Positions 15,844 to 25,815 of a stretch of 38,141 nt of DNA are shown here, piece by piece (the first letter of the stretch is position 1; every line of letters starts with the position of its first letter). The notes beneath the pieces were generated by a model that saw only the letters and a list, made by a program, of their open reading frames with translations, did no database searches and had not been told where the DNA came from. The translations under genes were made by a program, and so were the position numbers. The DNA is from Nitrospirota bacterium (GTDB lineage Bacteria; Nitrospirota; Thermodesulfovibrionia; Thermodesulfovibrionales; Dissulfurispiraceae), in contig JADFXU010000024.1 in NCBI GenBank assembly GCA_015233365.1, forward strand, positions 1 through 38,141, in the 5' to 3' direction.

Positions 15844-17788
15844 TCAGCCTGTAATGGTTGAAGATGTGGTCAAAGTGCTTAGCTATGCTATCGGCGCTAT
15901 CGGGTTTCTATCTGTTGCCAGGCACGTAGCGCCTTTGTTCGCCATGGGATTTTCATGTCTTTACATTATTGCGGCGGTGATAGATTACAGAAGAATACAT
16001 TTTGTGCCGCGCTGGGCGCTGACTGCCGCCGCCATATCGTTTATCGTGTTTACTTTCAAGAGAATGGGCGCGGAGAATTTCGTGCTTCCTTCCATCGAGG
16101 CCCTTTCGTTCCTTCTGATCATAAAATTATTTGAGGAAAAGGGATTCAGGGATTACATGCAGATATACATGCTGTCGGTGTTTTTATTGGCGGGAGCAGC
16201 GCTTCTTTCGATCGATATGGTATTTCTGGTGTACCTTGTGTTATTGACGGCACTTTGTTCAACCGCCCTGATCTTTCTCACATATTACTCACAGGACAGG
16301 GAACTGGCCCTGCAGGGCGGTGTTGTGCTGGGAATTACTTCAAAGTCCCTGCTGATACCTATGGTTGCGGCGCCAATGGCTGTCCTGTTGTTCATTATGC
16401 TGCCGCGCACCAGTTATCCGATGTTCTATTTCTTTAATATTGGCGGCAATTCCGCCACTGCCGGTTTTACCGACCGCGTCCGGCTCGGGGCTGTTTCGGG
16501 CATACAGGAGGACACTGCGATCAGTTTCCGGGCGGGCATGGAAAAAATAGATGAGGGCCAATTATACTGGAGAGGCATTGTGCTCGATGTCTTTGACGGG
16601 ACATCGTGGAAGAGTTCCCTGAAAGCGCCTGCAGACTTTTCCTCATTGCCCTGGGTTGCCGGCAAACGCATTGAACAAACCATATATCTTGAGCCCTATG
16701 AAAACAGATATCTGTTTGTCCTGGATAAACCCCGGAACATTTCGCTCCAACGCATTCAGAGACGGCGCGATTTGACCTTTTCGCAATCAAACAATATAAC
16801 GAGGCGGGTTAAGTATTCTGCATCTTCTGTCATTTCGGAAATATCGCCCGAGAGATCGATTGAGAGGGACCTCTATCTGCAATTGCCGCCGGAATTGTCC
16901 GGGAGAGGCGCCGTGAAGACAGCCAGGAAGATAGAAAATCTGGCACGGCGGCTGGCTGTTAAGAATGATGCCGGGGCCACGGTCAGTTCGATGCTTTCTT
17001 TTCTGAGAAAAGGGAATTACCGCTACACGCTCAGTAACCTCCCGTTGACCAGGCACCCTCTGGAAGATTTTCTCTTCAAATATCATCGTGGCAACTGTGA
17101 GTATTTTGCGTCGGCAATGGCGGTTATGCTCAGAATCGACGGAATACCTTCAAGGCTGGTTGGCGGTTATCGCGGCGGTTATTACAATGACATGGGAAAG
17201 TATTATCTGGTACCCCAAAAAAATGCGCATGTGTGGGTGGAGGCATACATAGATAATAAAGGATGGCTCAGGGTGGATCCAACGCCTGCAGATAATACTG
17301 AGGTTGCGGGGAAGGACCTTTTTTTTGCTGCGAGACTCCTTTTTGACACCTTCAGCTATTACTGGAATGCCTCGGTAATTAATTATGATTTTGAAAGCCA
17401 GTTATCGCTGCTTACTTCAGTGCGTTCAGGCATTAAACAACTCGGAAAACCTCATTTCAACTTTGCTCACGGGAAAGAGAGTTTCATCAGGTATCTGATG
17501 TTTTCTTTCCTTTCGGCGGGTGGTCTTTACACGGTTTGTGTCCTGATGCGGAAGAGAAAAAGCGCATCAGAGCGCATCCTCGGGTTGTTCTTCAGAAAAG
17601 CGGGTAAACTTGGCTACATTAAAATGAAATCCGAGGGTCTCGAGGAATTTGTGATGAAGATAAGTGACTCTGTTTTAAGAGAGAAGGCATATTTGTTTGT
17701 GAAGGAATTTGAAAGATATTATTTCAGGGATGAAGAGATTAACGCTGAGGCATCAAGACGTTTGAAACATTTAATAAAGACCATTTGA
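15830..17788 (+). CDS. TgpA-like membrane transglutaminase (DUF3488 + transglutaminase core)
   Basis: This 652-residue membrane protein has five to six N-terminal helices (DUF3488, about 15-210), a periplasmic transglutaminase-like domain and a C-terminal anchor at about 545-562. The papain-like triad is visible: C423 in GNCEYFASAM, H467 in NAHVWVEAY and D483 in RVDPTP. The family includes Pseudomonas TgpA. It overlaps the DUF58 gene by 14 bp, so the three genes are translationally coupled. The likely role is in envelope protein or peptide processing; the exact substrate is not known. A short cytoplasmic tail (DUF4129-like position, about 565-652) follows the last helix. Confidence 0.92.
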   Translation: MVRNNQPVMVEDVVKVLSYAIGAIGFLSVARHVAPLFAMGFSCLYIIAAVIDYRRIHFVPRWALTAAAISFIVFTFKRMGAENFVLPSIEALSFLLIIKLFEEKGFRDYMQIYMLSVFLLAGAALLSIDMVFLVYLVLLTALCSTALIFLTYYSQDRELALQGGVVLGITSKSLLIPMVAAPMAVLLFIMLPRTSYPMFYFFNIGGNSATAGFTDRVRLGAVSGIQEDTAISFRAGMEKIDEGQLYWRGIVLDVFDGTSWKSSLKAPADFSSLPWVAGKRIEQTIYLEPYENRYLFVLDKPRNISLQRIQRRRDLTFSQSNNITRRVKYSASSVISEISPERSIERDLYLQLPPELSGRGAVKTARKIENLARRLAVKNDAGATVSSMLSFLRKGNYRYTLSNLPLTRHPLEDFLFKYHRGNCEYFASAMAVMLRIDGIPSRLVGGYRGGYYNDMGKYYLVPQKNAHVWVEAYIDNKGWLRVDPTPADNTEVAGKDLFFAARLLFDTFSYYWNASVINYDFESQLSLLTSVRSGIKQLGKPHFNFAHGKESFIRYLMFSFLSAGGLYTVCVLMRKRKSASERILGLFFRKAGKLGYIKMKSEGLEEFVMKISDSVLREKAYLFVKEFERYYFRDEEINAEASRRLKHLIKTI

Positions 17789-17826
17789 CCCGCCGTATTT
17801 TGCTATACTGACAAACATGCTAAAGA

Positions 17827-17832
17827 TATAAT
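17827..17832 (+). promoter_or_regulatory. Putative -10 box upstream of the hybrid kinase
   Basis: TATAAT at 17827-17832 lies 74 bp before ATG 17906 in the only short gap between the transglutaminase operon and the kinase. The -35 box is poor, so an activator may be needed. This is a motif match only. Confidence 0.35.
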
Positions 17833-17905
17833 GTTTTTGATCGATAACATTGTTACGGTGAAGAAATGAAGGGGACAGTTTGATAGTTGCAATAATGAAC
17901 GGGCC

Positions 17906-20503
17906 ATGAAGAATCTGAGCCTGAAAAGTAAAATCACTTTTGTCTTCGTATGTCTGGTGATTATACTGACGGCGTTTATTGCGTATTTCACGCTTTCTTT
18001 TTTCGAGGAAAAAATCAAATCGGATATCTCTTACAGGCAATACGTCATGGTTTCCGCGCTGGCTGACGAATTTGACGACAAACTCAGGACCACTCATAAT
18101 TTATTAGTACAGTTGTCCGGGATCGTCACGCCTGACCTTGCACTGAGTCCTGACAGGGCAAGGGAGTTCCTGAACGGCAGGAAAGAGATCCTTTCGATAT
18201 TTGACAACGGCTTATTTCTGTTTGATATATCAGGCCGTATTATAGCTGAGACGCCTGTTACTCCGAACAGGGTAGGCAAGGATTTCTCATTCCGCGAATA
18301 TTTTAAAATCACTGTCGAAAGCGGCTCTCCCTATATAGGCAATCCCTATCGTTCTACACACTCCCGGCATGATCCTGCAGTCATGTTTACAGCGCCTGTG
18401 CGCGACGGCAAAGGGAAAATGATCGCTGTTCTCGGTGGAAGTCTCTCCCTGTTAAAGGACAATTTTCTTGGAAGACTGAGACATATTAAAATAGGCGGGA
18501 CCGGATATATGTATCTTTACAGTATGGACAGGACAATGGTGGTGCATCCTGACGCAAGCAGAATTTTGGAAAATGATATCCCTGTTGGAGTCAATAAACT
18601 GCTTGACCAGGCCTTGGACGGGTTTGAGGGGACAGGAGAAACAGTCAACTCGCGGGGGCCGCTTGCAATCACGACGTTCAAGCGCCTTAAATCAAAGAAC
18701 TGGTTACTGGCAGCCAATTATCCGGTAGCAGAAGCATACGAACCTATTGTAAAGGCAAAGAAAACCTTGCTGGTTGCAATTATAATCATGACCGTATGTG
18801 TCCTGGTTGTCGGGCGTTTTATTGTCAGCTACTTCATGAGATCCCTATCCTTGTTTACAAAGCATATAGTGCAACTGCCCAATAAAAGTGATGAAGCAAA
18901 GCTGTTTCAAGTCACATATGATGACGAGATCGGCAAGATGGCCGGTGCTTTCAACACAATGGTGAAGGAACTCGAAAGTGAAAGAATGGCGCTTAAGTCT
19001 GAAAAGGAACGGTTGGCCGTCACACTGCGGTCGATCGGTGACGGTGTTATTACTACGGATGTGGGAGAAAATATTTTTCTGATGAATACCGTTGCCGAAA
19101 ACTTGACGGGCTGGACGCAGAAAGAGGCATTCGGCAGGCATCTGTCCGATGTCTTTCGCATTATAGACGAAAAAACAGGCGAGTGCCGTGAAACTCCGGT
19201 CGACAAAGTCATTAAAAGCGGTAAAACTGTGGAACTTGAAAATCACACGGTTTTGATAGCCAGGGACGGGACCGAAAGGATAATAGCCGACAACAGCGCG
19301 CCGATTATGGACCGGGACGGCAAAATAATCGGAGTAGTTCTGGTATTCAGGGACATGACTGAAAAAAACAGATTGGAAGAAGAGCTTCTGAAGGCCCAGA
19401 AACTTGAATCTCTCGGCATACTCGCAGGAGGGATCGCCCATGATTTCAACAATCTTCTGACAGCCATACTCGGCAACATTTCGCTCATAAACAGTGGCGG
19501 GATGTCGCATGATGACAAGAAGAAGCGTCTTGAAGATGCGGAGAAGGCAACTTTGAGGGCAAAAGACCTTGCGTATCAGTTGCTCACATTTTCAAAGGGA
19601 GGCGCTCCGATCAAAAAGACAGCTTCAATAACCGATATTATAAAAGATTCTTCCGGCTTCCTTCTCAGGGGTTCCAACATCAGATGTGAATATGATTTCC
19701 ATGACGGCTTATGGCCCCTGGAGGTTGACCAGGGTCAGATCAATCAGGTGATAAATAATTTAATCATTAATTCGACGCAGGCAATGCCTGAGGGCGGCAC
19801 TGTCAGTATCAGTGCCCGCAACTTTGTCATGCGTGATGACAATGCACTCAAACTTAGACATGGAAAGTACGTCGTGATATCTGTTAGAGACACGGGGCCG
19901 GGCATCCCCGCGGAGTATATTTCCAGGGTGTTCGACCCTTTTTTCACAACAAAAAAGGAGGGAAGCGGCCTTGGGCTATGCATTTCTTATTCAATAATAA
20001 AAAAACACGATGGACACATATCAGTGGAATCAAAGCCGGACGCCGGGACGCTCTTCAATATTTATCTTCCGGCGTCCTCTCAGGACATATCGGAGACAAA
20101 AGACAGCGCAGACAGGATCAGATGCGGCAATGGGAAGATACTCTTTATGGACGACGAAGAACTTATCCGGGAACTGGCCGCCGGAATGCTGAAGGTTTTG
20201 GGATACGATTTTGAATTGACCAAGGATGGCCGGGAGGTTCTGGAAGCATATAAAAAGGCGTCGGATACTGGAGCGTCTTTTGATGCTGTTATCATGGACA
20301 TGACAATCCCGGGAGGCATGGGCGGCAGGGAGACCGTGATCAGTCTGCAAGAGATGGATCCTTCAGTGAAGGCGATCGTATCGAGTGGTTATTCCAATCA
20401 TCCTGTCTTGTCCGATTATAAAGAATATGGTTTCAGTGGCGTGCTTATCAAACCATATACTGTTAAGGACCTCGGCGAAGCTTTAAATAAAGTATTTAAC
20501 TGA
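17906..20503 (+). CDS. Hybrid sensor histidine kinase (dCache-HAMP-PAS-HisKA-HATPase-REC)
   Basis: This 865-residue membrane kinase has a first helix (about 10-31), an extracytoplasmic dCache-type sensor (about 40-280), a second helix (287-310), HAMP (about 310-365) and a PAS domain (about 370-487) ending in FRDMTEKNRLEEEL. The HisKA domain carries H512 in GGIAHDFNNLL, the form usual in NtrB-like hybrid kinases. The HATPase has GPGIPAEY and GSGLGLCIS. A C-terminal receiver domain (about 747-865) has phospho-acceptor D798 in VIMDMTIPG. There is no separate output regulator nearby, so the phosphate may pass to a distant HPt or regulator. It is followed by a chemoreceptor with its own promoter. 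Confidence 0.93.
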   Translation: MKNLSLKSKITFVFVCLVIILTAFIAYFTLSFFEEKIKSDISYRQYVMVSALADEFDDKLRTTHNLLVQLSGIVTPDLALSPDRAREFLNGRKEILSIFDNGLFLFDISGRIIAETPVTPNRVGKDFSFREYFKITVESGSPYIGNPYRSTHSRHDPAVMFTAPVRDGKGKMIAVLGGSLSLLKDNFLGRLRHIKIGGTGYMYLYSMDRTMVVHPDASRILENDIPVGVNKLLDQALDGFEGTGETVNSRGPLAITTFKRLKSKNWLLAANYPVAEAYEPIVKAKKTLLVAIIIMTVCVLVVGRFIVSYFMRSLSLFTKHIVQLPNKSDEAKLFQVTYDDEIGKMAGAFNTMVKELESERMALKSEKERLAVTLRSIGDGVITTDVGENIFLMNTVAENLTGWTQKEAFGRHLSDVFRIIDEKTGECRETPVDKVIKSGKTVELENHTVLIARDGTERIIADNSAPIMDRDGKIIGVVLVFRDMTEKNRLEEELLKAQKLESLGILAGGIAHDFNNLLTAILGNISLINSGGMSHDDKKKRLEDAEKATLRAKDLAYQLLTFSKGGAPIKKTASITDIIKDSSGFLLRGSNIRCEYDFHDGLWPLEVDQGQINQVINNLIINSTQAMPEGGTVSISARNFVMRDDNALKLRHGKYVVISVRDTGPGIPAEYISRVFDPFFTTKKEGSGLGLCISYSIIKKHDGHISVESKPDAGTLFNIYLPASSQDISETKDSADRIRCGNGKILFMDDEELIRELAAGMLKVLGYDFELTKDGREVLEAYKKASDTGASFDAVIMDMTIPGGMGGRETVISLQEMDPSVKAIVSSGYSNHPVLSDYKEYGFSGVLIKPYTVKDLGEALNKVFN

Positions 20504-20542
20504 TGTTGAAAGAAATATCCCCCGTGGGAATACAGCCCGGAT

Positions 20543-20558
20543 ATTGACTTAGGTCAAT
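20543..20558. promoter_or_regulatory. Crp/Fnr-family operator upstream of the chemoreceptor
   Basis: ATTGAC-TTAG-GTCAAT is a perfect inverted repeat around a TTAG centre, close to the Fnr consensus TTGAT-N4-ATCAA. A GATAAT box at 20580-20585 predicts a start near 20592. That puts the operator centre at about -41.5, the standard position for class II activation. The regulator (Fnr, Dnr or HcpR type) is not in the window. Confidence 0.65.
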
Positions 20559-20622
20559 CACTTTCTTTTCTTGTTTTGCGATAATTTATCTGTCACTGTC
20601 AGACTAATATATTGGAGGACAT

Positions 20623-22146
20623 ATGAAAATCAGCACCAGCCTTAAGATTGTCATTGCCGTACTCGCGAGTTTTTCTCTGATTAGTGTAGGGTCGGTTTAT
20701 TTTCAGCTCAATAAAATGAGTGATGACAGCCGGGTGGTTAATTACGCTGGAATTGCCAGAGGCGGCACTCAACGGCTTGTTAAACTGGAACTCGGGGGCC
20801 ATCCGTCAGATGAACTGATATCTAAACTGGACAAAATAATCAACGGTCTTGTTAGTGGCGATGAAGAACTGCAATTACCCAAAGCAACAGATCAGGAATT
20901 CCTTGCCTGTATGGAGGCAGTAAGGAGGTCATGGGGTGAACTCAGGCAAACAATAGCGAGGACAAGACAGGACAGAACGCAGCAGGAAAGCCTTCTGAAA
21001 GCAAGTGAGGAATATTTTGAGATCAGCAACAAGGCAGTATCTGCAGCGGAAAGGTTCTCGAAAGGCAAAGTCACGACGCAAAAGGCAACACAGGTGATAT
21101 TGTTTGTACTTAATGCAATCATTCTGGGATATATCTGGATAAGCAGTCAAAAAAAGATCGTAAGGCCACTATCGGGGTTTAAGTCAAAAGTCGAACAGAT
21201 AGCCCAAGGCGATTTGAAAGTGGTTATGGACTATGCCAGTAAAGATGAGATCGGCGCGCTCTCCGGGAGTATGGACAAAATGATCCAGTCTATTAATACC
21301 CTGATACGCGGCATATTAACGTCTGCCGACAACGTTGTACGGACCGTAAATGCATTAAGGGAAAGAGCGGAAAAAACAGATGACGGGGCAAAAAACCAAT
21401 CCAGCCAGGCAGCTCAGATCGCTGCCGCAGCAGAGGAAATGAGCCAGACCATCACTGATATTGCCAGGAATGCTTCAATAGCGGCAGATACATCGGCACA
21501 GGCAAAGGACGCGGCAAAAGGTGGTCAGGAAATTGCCAATACGGCTGTTGAAACAGTGAACAAGGTTTATAACGCTACTGTGGAGCTTGCAACCATGGTA
21601 GACAGGTTGAACAGCAGGACCGGTGAAATAGGGAATATAGTGACCGTCATTACTGATATTGCGGACCAGACCAATCTCCTTGCTTTAAATGCCGCGATAG
21701 AGGCGGCAAGGGCAGGGGACCAGGGCAGGGGCTTTGCCGTTGTTGCAGATGAGGTGAGGAAGCTTGCTGAACGTACGATAAAAGCGACGACTGAGATATC
21801 GGAGAAGATAGGGGCAGTGCAGGCTGAATCCGGGAAAACGAAAACATCGATGGACGACTCTTCAGAACAAGTAACAAGGGCGATGGATTACATTAAGAAT
21901 GTGGGGGATTCCCTGCATTCCATTGTTGATGCTGTGCAGCAAGTCCGCGATCAGATAACTCAAATAGCGACTGCAGTTGATGAACAATCAGCCGCTTCCG
22001 ATGAAGTGGCAAAGAATATCGAAAAGACATCGGGTATTGCACGGGACATGGAAAAAATGTCTGGAGAAGTTATGCAGGAGGTCAATGCTTTGAGTGATAT
22101 AGCACAGGGGTTGAGGAATTCCACTACCGGCTTTAATATTCTGTAA
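20623..22146 (+). CDS. Methyl-accepting chemotaxis protein with PilJ-type sensor
   Basis: This 507-residue chemoreceptor has a membrane helix at about 8-28 and a short periplasmic helical sensor (about 35-160) with [18 protein letters not shown], a pattern like the type IV pili MCP N-terminal (PilJ) domain, in which AG-RQR marks a nitrate or nitrite site in NarX-type relatives. A second helix (165-182), a HAMP domain and the signalling hairpin follow. The hairpin tip reads [18 protein letters not shown], then [18 protein letters not shown]. There is no CheR-binding pentapeptide at the end. The start has GGAGG 8 bp upstream. The Fnr-like operator suggests expression in low oxygen or under nitrosative conditions. 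Confidence 0.93.
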   Translation: MKISTSLKIVIAVLASFSLISVGSVYFQLNKMSDDSRVVNYAGIARGGTQRLVKLELGGHPSDELISKLDKIINGLVSGDEELQLPKATDQEFLACMEAVRRSWGELRQTIARTRQDRTQQESLLKASEEYFEISNKAVSAAERFSKGKVTTQKATQVILFVLNAIILGYIWISSQKKIVRPLSGFKSKVEQIAQGDLKVVMDYASKDEIGALSGSMDKMIQSINTLIRGILTSADNVVRTVNALRERAEKTDDGAKNQSSQAAQIAAAAEEMSQTITDIARNASIAADTSAQAKDAAKGGQEIANTAVETVNKVYNATVELATMVDRLNSRTGEIGNIVTVITDIADQTNLLALNAAIEAARAGDQGRGFAVVADEVRKLAERTIKATTEISEKIGAVQAESGKTKTSMDDSSEQVTRAMDYIKNVGDSLHSIVDAVQQVRDQITQIATAVDEQSAASDEVAKNIEKTSGIARDMEKMSGEVMQEVNALSDIAQGLRNSTTGFNIL

Positions 22147-22166
22147 TGGGCTTAGAATCTGCCCCG

Positions 22167-22280
22167 GATAATATGAAGTCAGAGCCCTTTCTTTTTGCTG
22201 CGCTCTTTCAGGAGCCTGCGGTCATCCAGTCCGTTAAAGAGAAAGGCTTTCAGGGCTTCTCCTGTCAGGTGGCCTTCTGA
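22167..22280 (-). pseudogene. Possible decayed gene fragment
   Basis: The minus strand reads HLTGEALKAFLFNGLDDRRL, then LKERSKKKGL and a stop. It has the character of a real protein C-terminus (helical, charged), but the frame has no start codon before an upstream stop. It lies in the gap between the chemoreceptor and the DUF4384 gene. No family was recognised; it could be chance. Confidence 0.3.
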
Positions 22281-22365
22281 ATCCGGATTACTTTTCCCTC
22301 AGTGCATTCGCAGCTTTAAATGGTACTATTTTATGCTAATATATTACACCTTAAAAGGGGGATTC

Positions 22366-23253
22366 ATGAAGCTGAATATATTCCTACAGGCTTGCTTCCT
22401 CTCTGTTACTGCAGCCATATCAACTCTTACAATCATTCTGACGGTTACTCCTGCTCTTTGGGCCGCGCAATCCACCATCACGGAGTCCGAGGGCTATGCC
22501 TGCATGGGCGACGACAAATCGAGGAAACAGACCGAGCAGGCAGCGGTTGAAGATGCGAAGAGGAAGGCTGCCGAGTCGGTCTCATCGTACATCAAGAGCG
22601 AGACCGCGACGAAGGACCTCGAACTCATAAAAGACCTGGTCTCGGCCTATAGCAATGCAACTGTCAAGGTTATACAGGAAATAGAAAAAAGATGGTACAA
22701 GGAACCGTCAATGGGAGATTGTTACAGGTTGAAGATAAAAGCCGAGGTTATTCCGGATGAAAGAGCGATGGAAAATGTCGCAAAGGCAACTGATAATCCC
22801 TCTGCACCTTTGCACGTGAAGGTCTGGAGTGATCACAAGGAATATAAGAGCGGCGACAAGATAAAAATATACCTGAGGGGCAATAAGCCTTTTTATGCCC
22901 GTGTCCTCTACAAAAATGCCAGGGGAGAAGCCCTTCAGCTTCTGCCGAACCCGTATAGAAAAGAGAATTACTTCAACGGCGGAGTGGTCTACGAGATTCC
23001 TGCAGGTAACGACAGATTTGACCTTGAGGTCAGTCCCCCTTTCGGCGAGGAATACATCCGGGTGTATGCCAGCACTTCTCCCTTAGGAGAACTTGCCCTG
23101 CAGAGTGCTGAGGGAGTCTACAGGGTGAAGACAGAGTCTCAGGATATCGGAGCGGTCACCAGGGGTGTAAAACTCAAAGAAAAGCCGGGCGGGAATGAGA
23201 GTTCCGCATCCGAGTTTTTTGAGGATGCAGCAATAGTGAGGACGTCGAAATAA
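22366..23253 (+). CDS. Secreted DUF4384-domain protein
   Basis: The start is placed at ATG 22366 because AAAGGGGG lies just upstream and a signal peptide begins there (MKLNIFLQACFLSVTAAIST, cleavage near PALWAAQ); the frame is open further upstream but with no support. The 295-residue protein has a first domain (about 35-150) with TEQAAVEDAKRKAAESVSSY, like LPP20/flagellar-assembly T-type lipoproteins. A DUF4384 domain follows at about 160-250 (YKSGDKIKIYLRGNKPFYAR, LLPNPYRKENYF). DUF4384 proteins are periplasmic or surface proteins of unclear role, sometimes with protease or kinase partners. No partner was seen next to it. Confidence 0.85.
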   Translation: MKLNIFLQACFLSVTAAISTLTIILTVTPALWAAQSTITESEGYACMGDDKSRKQTEQAAVEDAKRKAAESVSSYIKSETATKDLELIKDLVSAYSNATVKVIQEIEKRWYKEPSMGDCYRLKIKAEVIPDERAMENVAKATDNPSAPLHVKVWSDHKEYKSGDKIKIYLRGNKPFYARVLYKNARGEALQLLPNPYRKENYFNGGVVYEIPAGNDRFDLEVSPPFGEEYIRVYASTSPLGELALQSAEGVYRVKTESQDIGAVTRGVKLKEKPGGNESSASEFFEDAAIVRTSK

Positions 23254-23277
23254 GACAGGGGATGGAGTTTTTTAGTT

Positions 23278-24822
23278 TCAGGAGCGTAGAACTGAACAAC
23301 TCGCTATTATTGCATCAACCATGCCTTTGATGGTCGCTTCTTCAGGCACAATTGAGACTGTAAGACCTGCCTTATTTATGGCCTCTTTGGTAACGGGGCC
23401 TATGGCCGCTATTACAGCCGGTTTAAGGAGGTCCATCGCATCATCTCCCATCATGTCGATAAAATTGGCGAATGTGGCCGCGCTGGTGAAGGTGGCAACG
23501 GCAATACGCCCTTCTTTAAGGAAGCGTTTAAGTCTCTTGCCATGTTTTTCGGGTTTGACAGTCCGGTAGGCAACCGGCGTATCTATCTCGCCGCCAAGTT
23601 CTCGCACCCTCTGCGGAAATATCTCTCTGGCGACCTCTGCCCTGGGCAATAATATTTTAATTCCATCGAGACTTTTGCTTTTTGCCCCTTGCCCCTTACT
23701 TTCCCTCATAATGGCTTCGAGCAGTCCTTCGGCATTAAACTGTCCGGGAACAAGATCCACCTTCAATCCATGGCTCCTGATGGTTGCGGCTGTTTTGGTC
23801 CCTATGGCGCAAAGTTTTATACCTTTAAGATCTCTTATGTCCCTGTCTCTTGCAAGGAAACGCTGCATGAAGAAACTGAAACCGTTTGCACTGGTAAAAA
23901 CCATCCAATTATAAGACTCTATCTTATCAATCGCTCTATCGAGTGATGAATAGTTCTCAGGCGGAACGGTCCTGATAGTGGGAAATTCGAATATTTCCGC
24001 GCCGAGGTCTTCAAGCGGCGCGTATTCTTCCGTATAGCGCCTGGTTATTAATATCCTTTTGCCGAACAGCGGTTTTGTTTCATACCATTTAAGTTTCTCT
24101 CTCAACTGTACTACGTTGCCTACAACCATCACGGCGGGGGGCCGTATACCCTCGTCCTTTACATGTTCCGCGATATCGGCGAGGGTGCCGACCACGGTTT
24201 TCTGATCCGGCCTTGTCCCCCATCGCACCACTGCCGCCGGAGTATCAGGGAGTTTTCCGTGCTCTATAAGTTTCCGGGCAATATTATTGATGTTCCTGAC
24301 CCCCATGAGAAAGACGAGGGTATCGGTGCCGGAAGCGACGGTGGCCCACTCAATCGTGCTTTCAGCTTTGGTTATGTCCTCATTTCCCGTGATTACCGAA
24401 AAGGAAGATGAGAACTTCCGATGGGTGAGGGGAATGCCGGCATAGGCAGGAGCTGCAATGGATGAACTGATGCCGGGTATTACCTCGAATTCAATACCTT
24501 CGGCTGCCAGCAGTTCGGCTTCTTCGCCTCCCCGCCCGAAGACGAAAGGGTCGCCCCCTTTTAAGCGGCACACCATTTTGCCTTCTTTTGCCTTATCGAT
24601 CAGCGCCCGATTTATCTGGTCCTGGGTCATTGCATGATGCCCGCCGCGCTTGCCGGCATAGATAAACTCAGCATCATGATTAATATAATTCAGTATCTGC
24701 GCATTAAGATGAAAATCATAAACTACTGTTTCGGCTTTTTGCAGACATCGCATTCCCTTTACTGTTAAAAGGCCGATGTCCCCCGGCCCAGCTCCGATAA
24801 GATAAACCTTGCCTTTACTCAT
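23278..24822 (-). CDS. cobA-hemD: Fused uroporphyrinogen-III C-methyltransferase / uroporphyrinogen-III synthase
   Basis: This 514-residue fusion makes precorrin-2 for sirohaem or cobalamin and uroporphyrinogen III for all tetrapyrroles. The SUMT half (1-245) has YLIGAGPGDIGLLT, RLKGGDPFVFGRGGEE and GIPLTHR. The HemD half (about 253-510) has FTSANGF, IGTKTAATI and FTSAATFANF. The fused order is known in Firmicutes, Deltaproteobacteria and Nitrospirota. It is the last gene of the tetrapyrrole operon; hemC ends 9 bp upstream. Oddity: at about residues 373-384 (KGQGAKSKS) the DNA is a degenerate period-7 array (23671-23707) that looks like an in-frame insertion. Confidence 0.95.
   Translation of the reverse strand: MSKGKVYLIGAGPGDIGLLTVKGMRCLQKAETVVYDFHLNAQILNYINHDAEFIYAGKRGGHHAMTQDQINRALIDKAKEGKMVCRLKGGDPFVFGRGGEEAELLAAEGIEFEVIPGISSSIAAPAYAGIPLTHRKFSSSFSVITGNEDITKAESTIEWATVASGTDTLVFLMGVRNINNIARKLIEHGKLPDTPAAVVRWGTRPDQKTVVGTLADIAEHVKDEGIRPPAVMVVGNVVQLREKLKWYETKPLFGKRILITRRYTEEYAPLEDLGAEIFEFPTIRTVPPENYSSLDRAIDKIESYNWMVFTSANGFSFFMQRFLARDRDIRDLKGIKLCAIGTKTAATIRSHGLKVDLVPGQFNAEGLLEAIMRESKGQGAKSKSLDGIKILLPRAEVAREIFPQRVRELGGEIDTPVAYRTVKPEKHGKRLKRFLKEGRIAVATFTSAATFANFIDMMGDDAMDLLKPAVIAAIGPVTKEAINKAGLTVSIVPEEATIKGMVDAIIASCSVLRS
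23671..23707. repeat. Period-7 degenerate tandem array inside hemD
   Basis: The plus strand can be cut into heptamers ACTTTTG, CTTTTTG, CCCCTTG, CCCCTTA, CTTTCCC. In the hemD frame it encodes a short polar stretch not expected in HemD. Similar arrays occur at 28528-28569, 35601-35678 and 35766-35818. Confidence 0.55.
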
Positions 24823-24831
24823 GTTTTTTCC

Positions 24832-25815
24832 TTAACTGCTTATTTCGCCGTTTACCGGCGGGATGTCCCGTCCATACACTTCGTCGAGGATTTCTTTGGC
24901 GCCCATTGCGAGCAGGTTTTCCGCCAGTTGCACTCCGAGCGCATCGGCATGATCCGGGTCGCCCCCGATGCGGCTTTTTATAATTCTGTCCCCTGTTACG
25001 CTGCCCACGATACTGTCTATAATCAAATGAGAAGAGTTTAATAATAATCTGGCGTGAGCGGCAATTGGGACCTGGCAACCACCTTCAAGCCGTCTCAGGA
25101 CAGCCCTTTCGGCCATCACGCAAAGGGCTGTCGCAGGGTGATTGAGAGGATTGATAAGCGAATGGATGAAACTGTCATCAGTCCTGCATTCGATGCCGAT
25201 CGCCCCCTGGCCGATAGCAGGGAGACTTATTTCTTCGGGAAGTATTTCGGTAATCCTGTCTTCCCATCCAAGCCTCCTGACTCCTGCAACGGCCAGGATT
25301 ATGGCGTCAAACAGTCCCTCGTCGAGCTTCCTGAGGCGGGTATTAAGGTTGCCCCTCAACTGCCCGATTTTCAAATCAGGCCTTTTATTCAGGATTTGGC
25401 AGGAGCGCCGCAGGCTGCTTGTACCTACCAGTGCGCCCAAAGGCAGTTCTTTAAAACTGTTTGCCCTGGCCCGGCCATCGCGGATTCCGGATATAAAGGC
25501 ATCATGAGGGTCCTCACGCTCGCAAACAGCAGCAAGATGAAGGCCGGGGGGAAACTCCGTCGGAACATCCTTCATACTGTGGACGGCGATATCAGCGCTG
25601 CCTTCAAGCAGCGCTTCTTCTATCTCTTTAACAAAGAGTCCTTTGCCGCCGACTTTTGCCAGAGGAACATCGAGTATTTTATCTCCGGTGGTCTTGATCT
25701 TATTGAATTCAATCCGGATCCCCGGGGAAATCCTTTCGAGCCCGGTTTTGACCCATTCAGCCTGCCACAGGGCAAGAGCGCTTCCTCGCGTACCGATGAT
25801 AATCTTATCTTTCAA
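24832..25815 (-). CDS. hemC: Porphobilinogen deaminase (hydroxymethylbilane synthase)
   Basis: HemC joins four porphobilinogen units into hydroxymethylbilane. The 327-residue protein has IGTRGSALALWQ at the start, the catalytic D83 in HSMKDVPT, the substrate-binding LVGTSSLRR, and C247 in LEGGCQVP that carries the dipyrromethane cofactor. Its start overlaps the end of hemA by 11 bp (25805-25815) and its stop is 9 bp before cobA-hemD, so translation is coupled. No odd features were seen. Confidence 0.97.
   Translation of the reverse strand: MKDKIIIGTRGSALALWQAEWVKTGLERISPGIRIEFNKIKTTGDKILDVPLAKVGGKGLFVKEIEEALLEGSADIAVHSMKDVPTEFPPGLHLAAVCEREDPHDAFISGIRDGRARANSFKELPLGALVGTSSLRRSCQILNKRPDLKIGQLRGNLNTRLRKLDEGLFDAIILAVAGVRRLGWEDRITEILPEEISLPAIGQGAIGIECRTDDSFIHSLINPLNHPATALCVMAERAVLRRLEGGCQVPIAAHARLLLNSSHLIIDSIVGSVTGDRIIKSRIGGDPDHADALGVQLAENLLAMGAKEILDEVYGRDIPPVNGEISS

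Noticed and set aside
22195-22365. N-terminal extension of the DUF4384 gene
   Set aside because: The upstream residues are arginine/serine-rich and unlike a protein start; the signal peptide begins at 22366 with a ribosome site.
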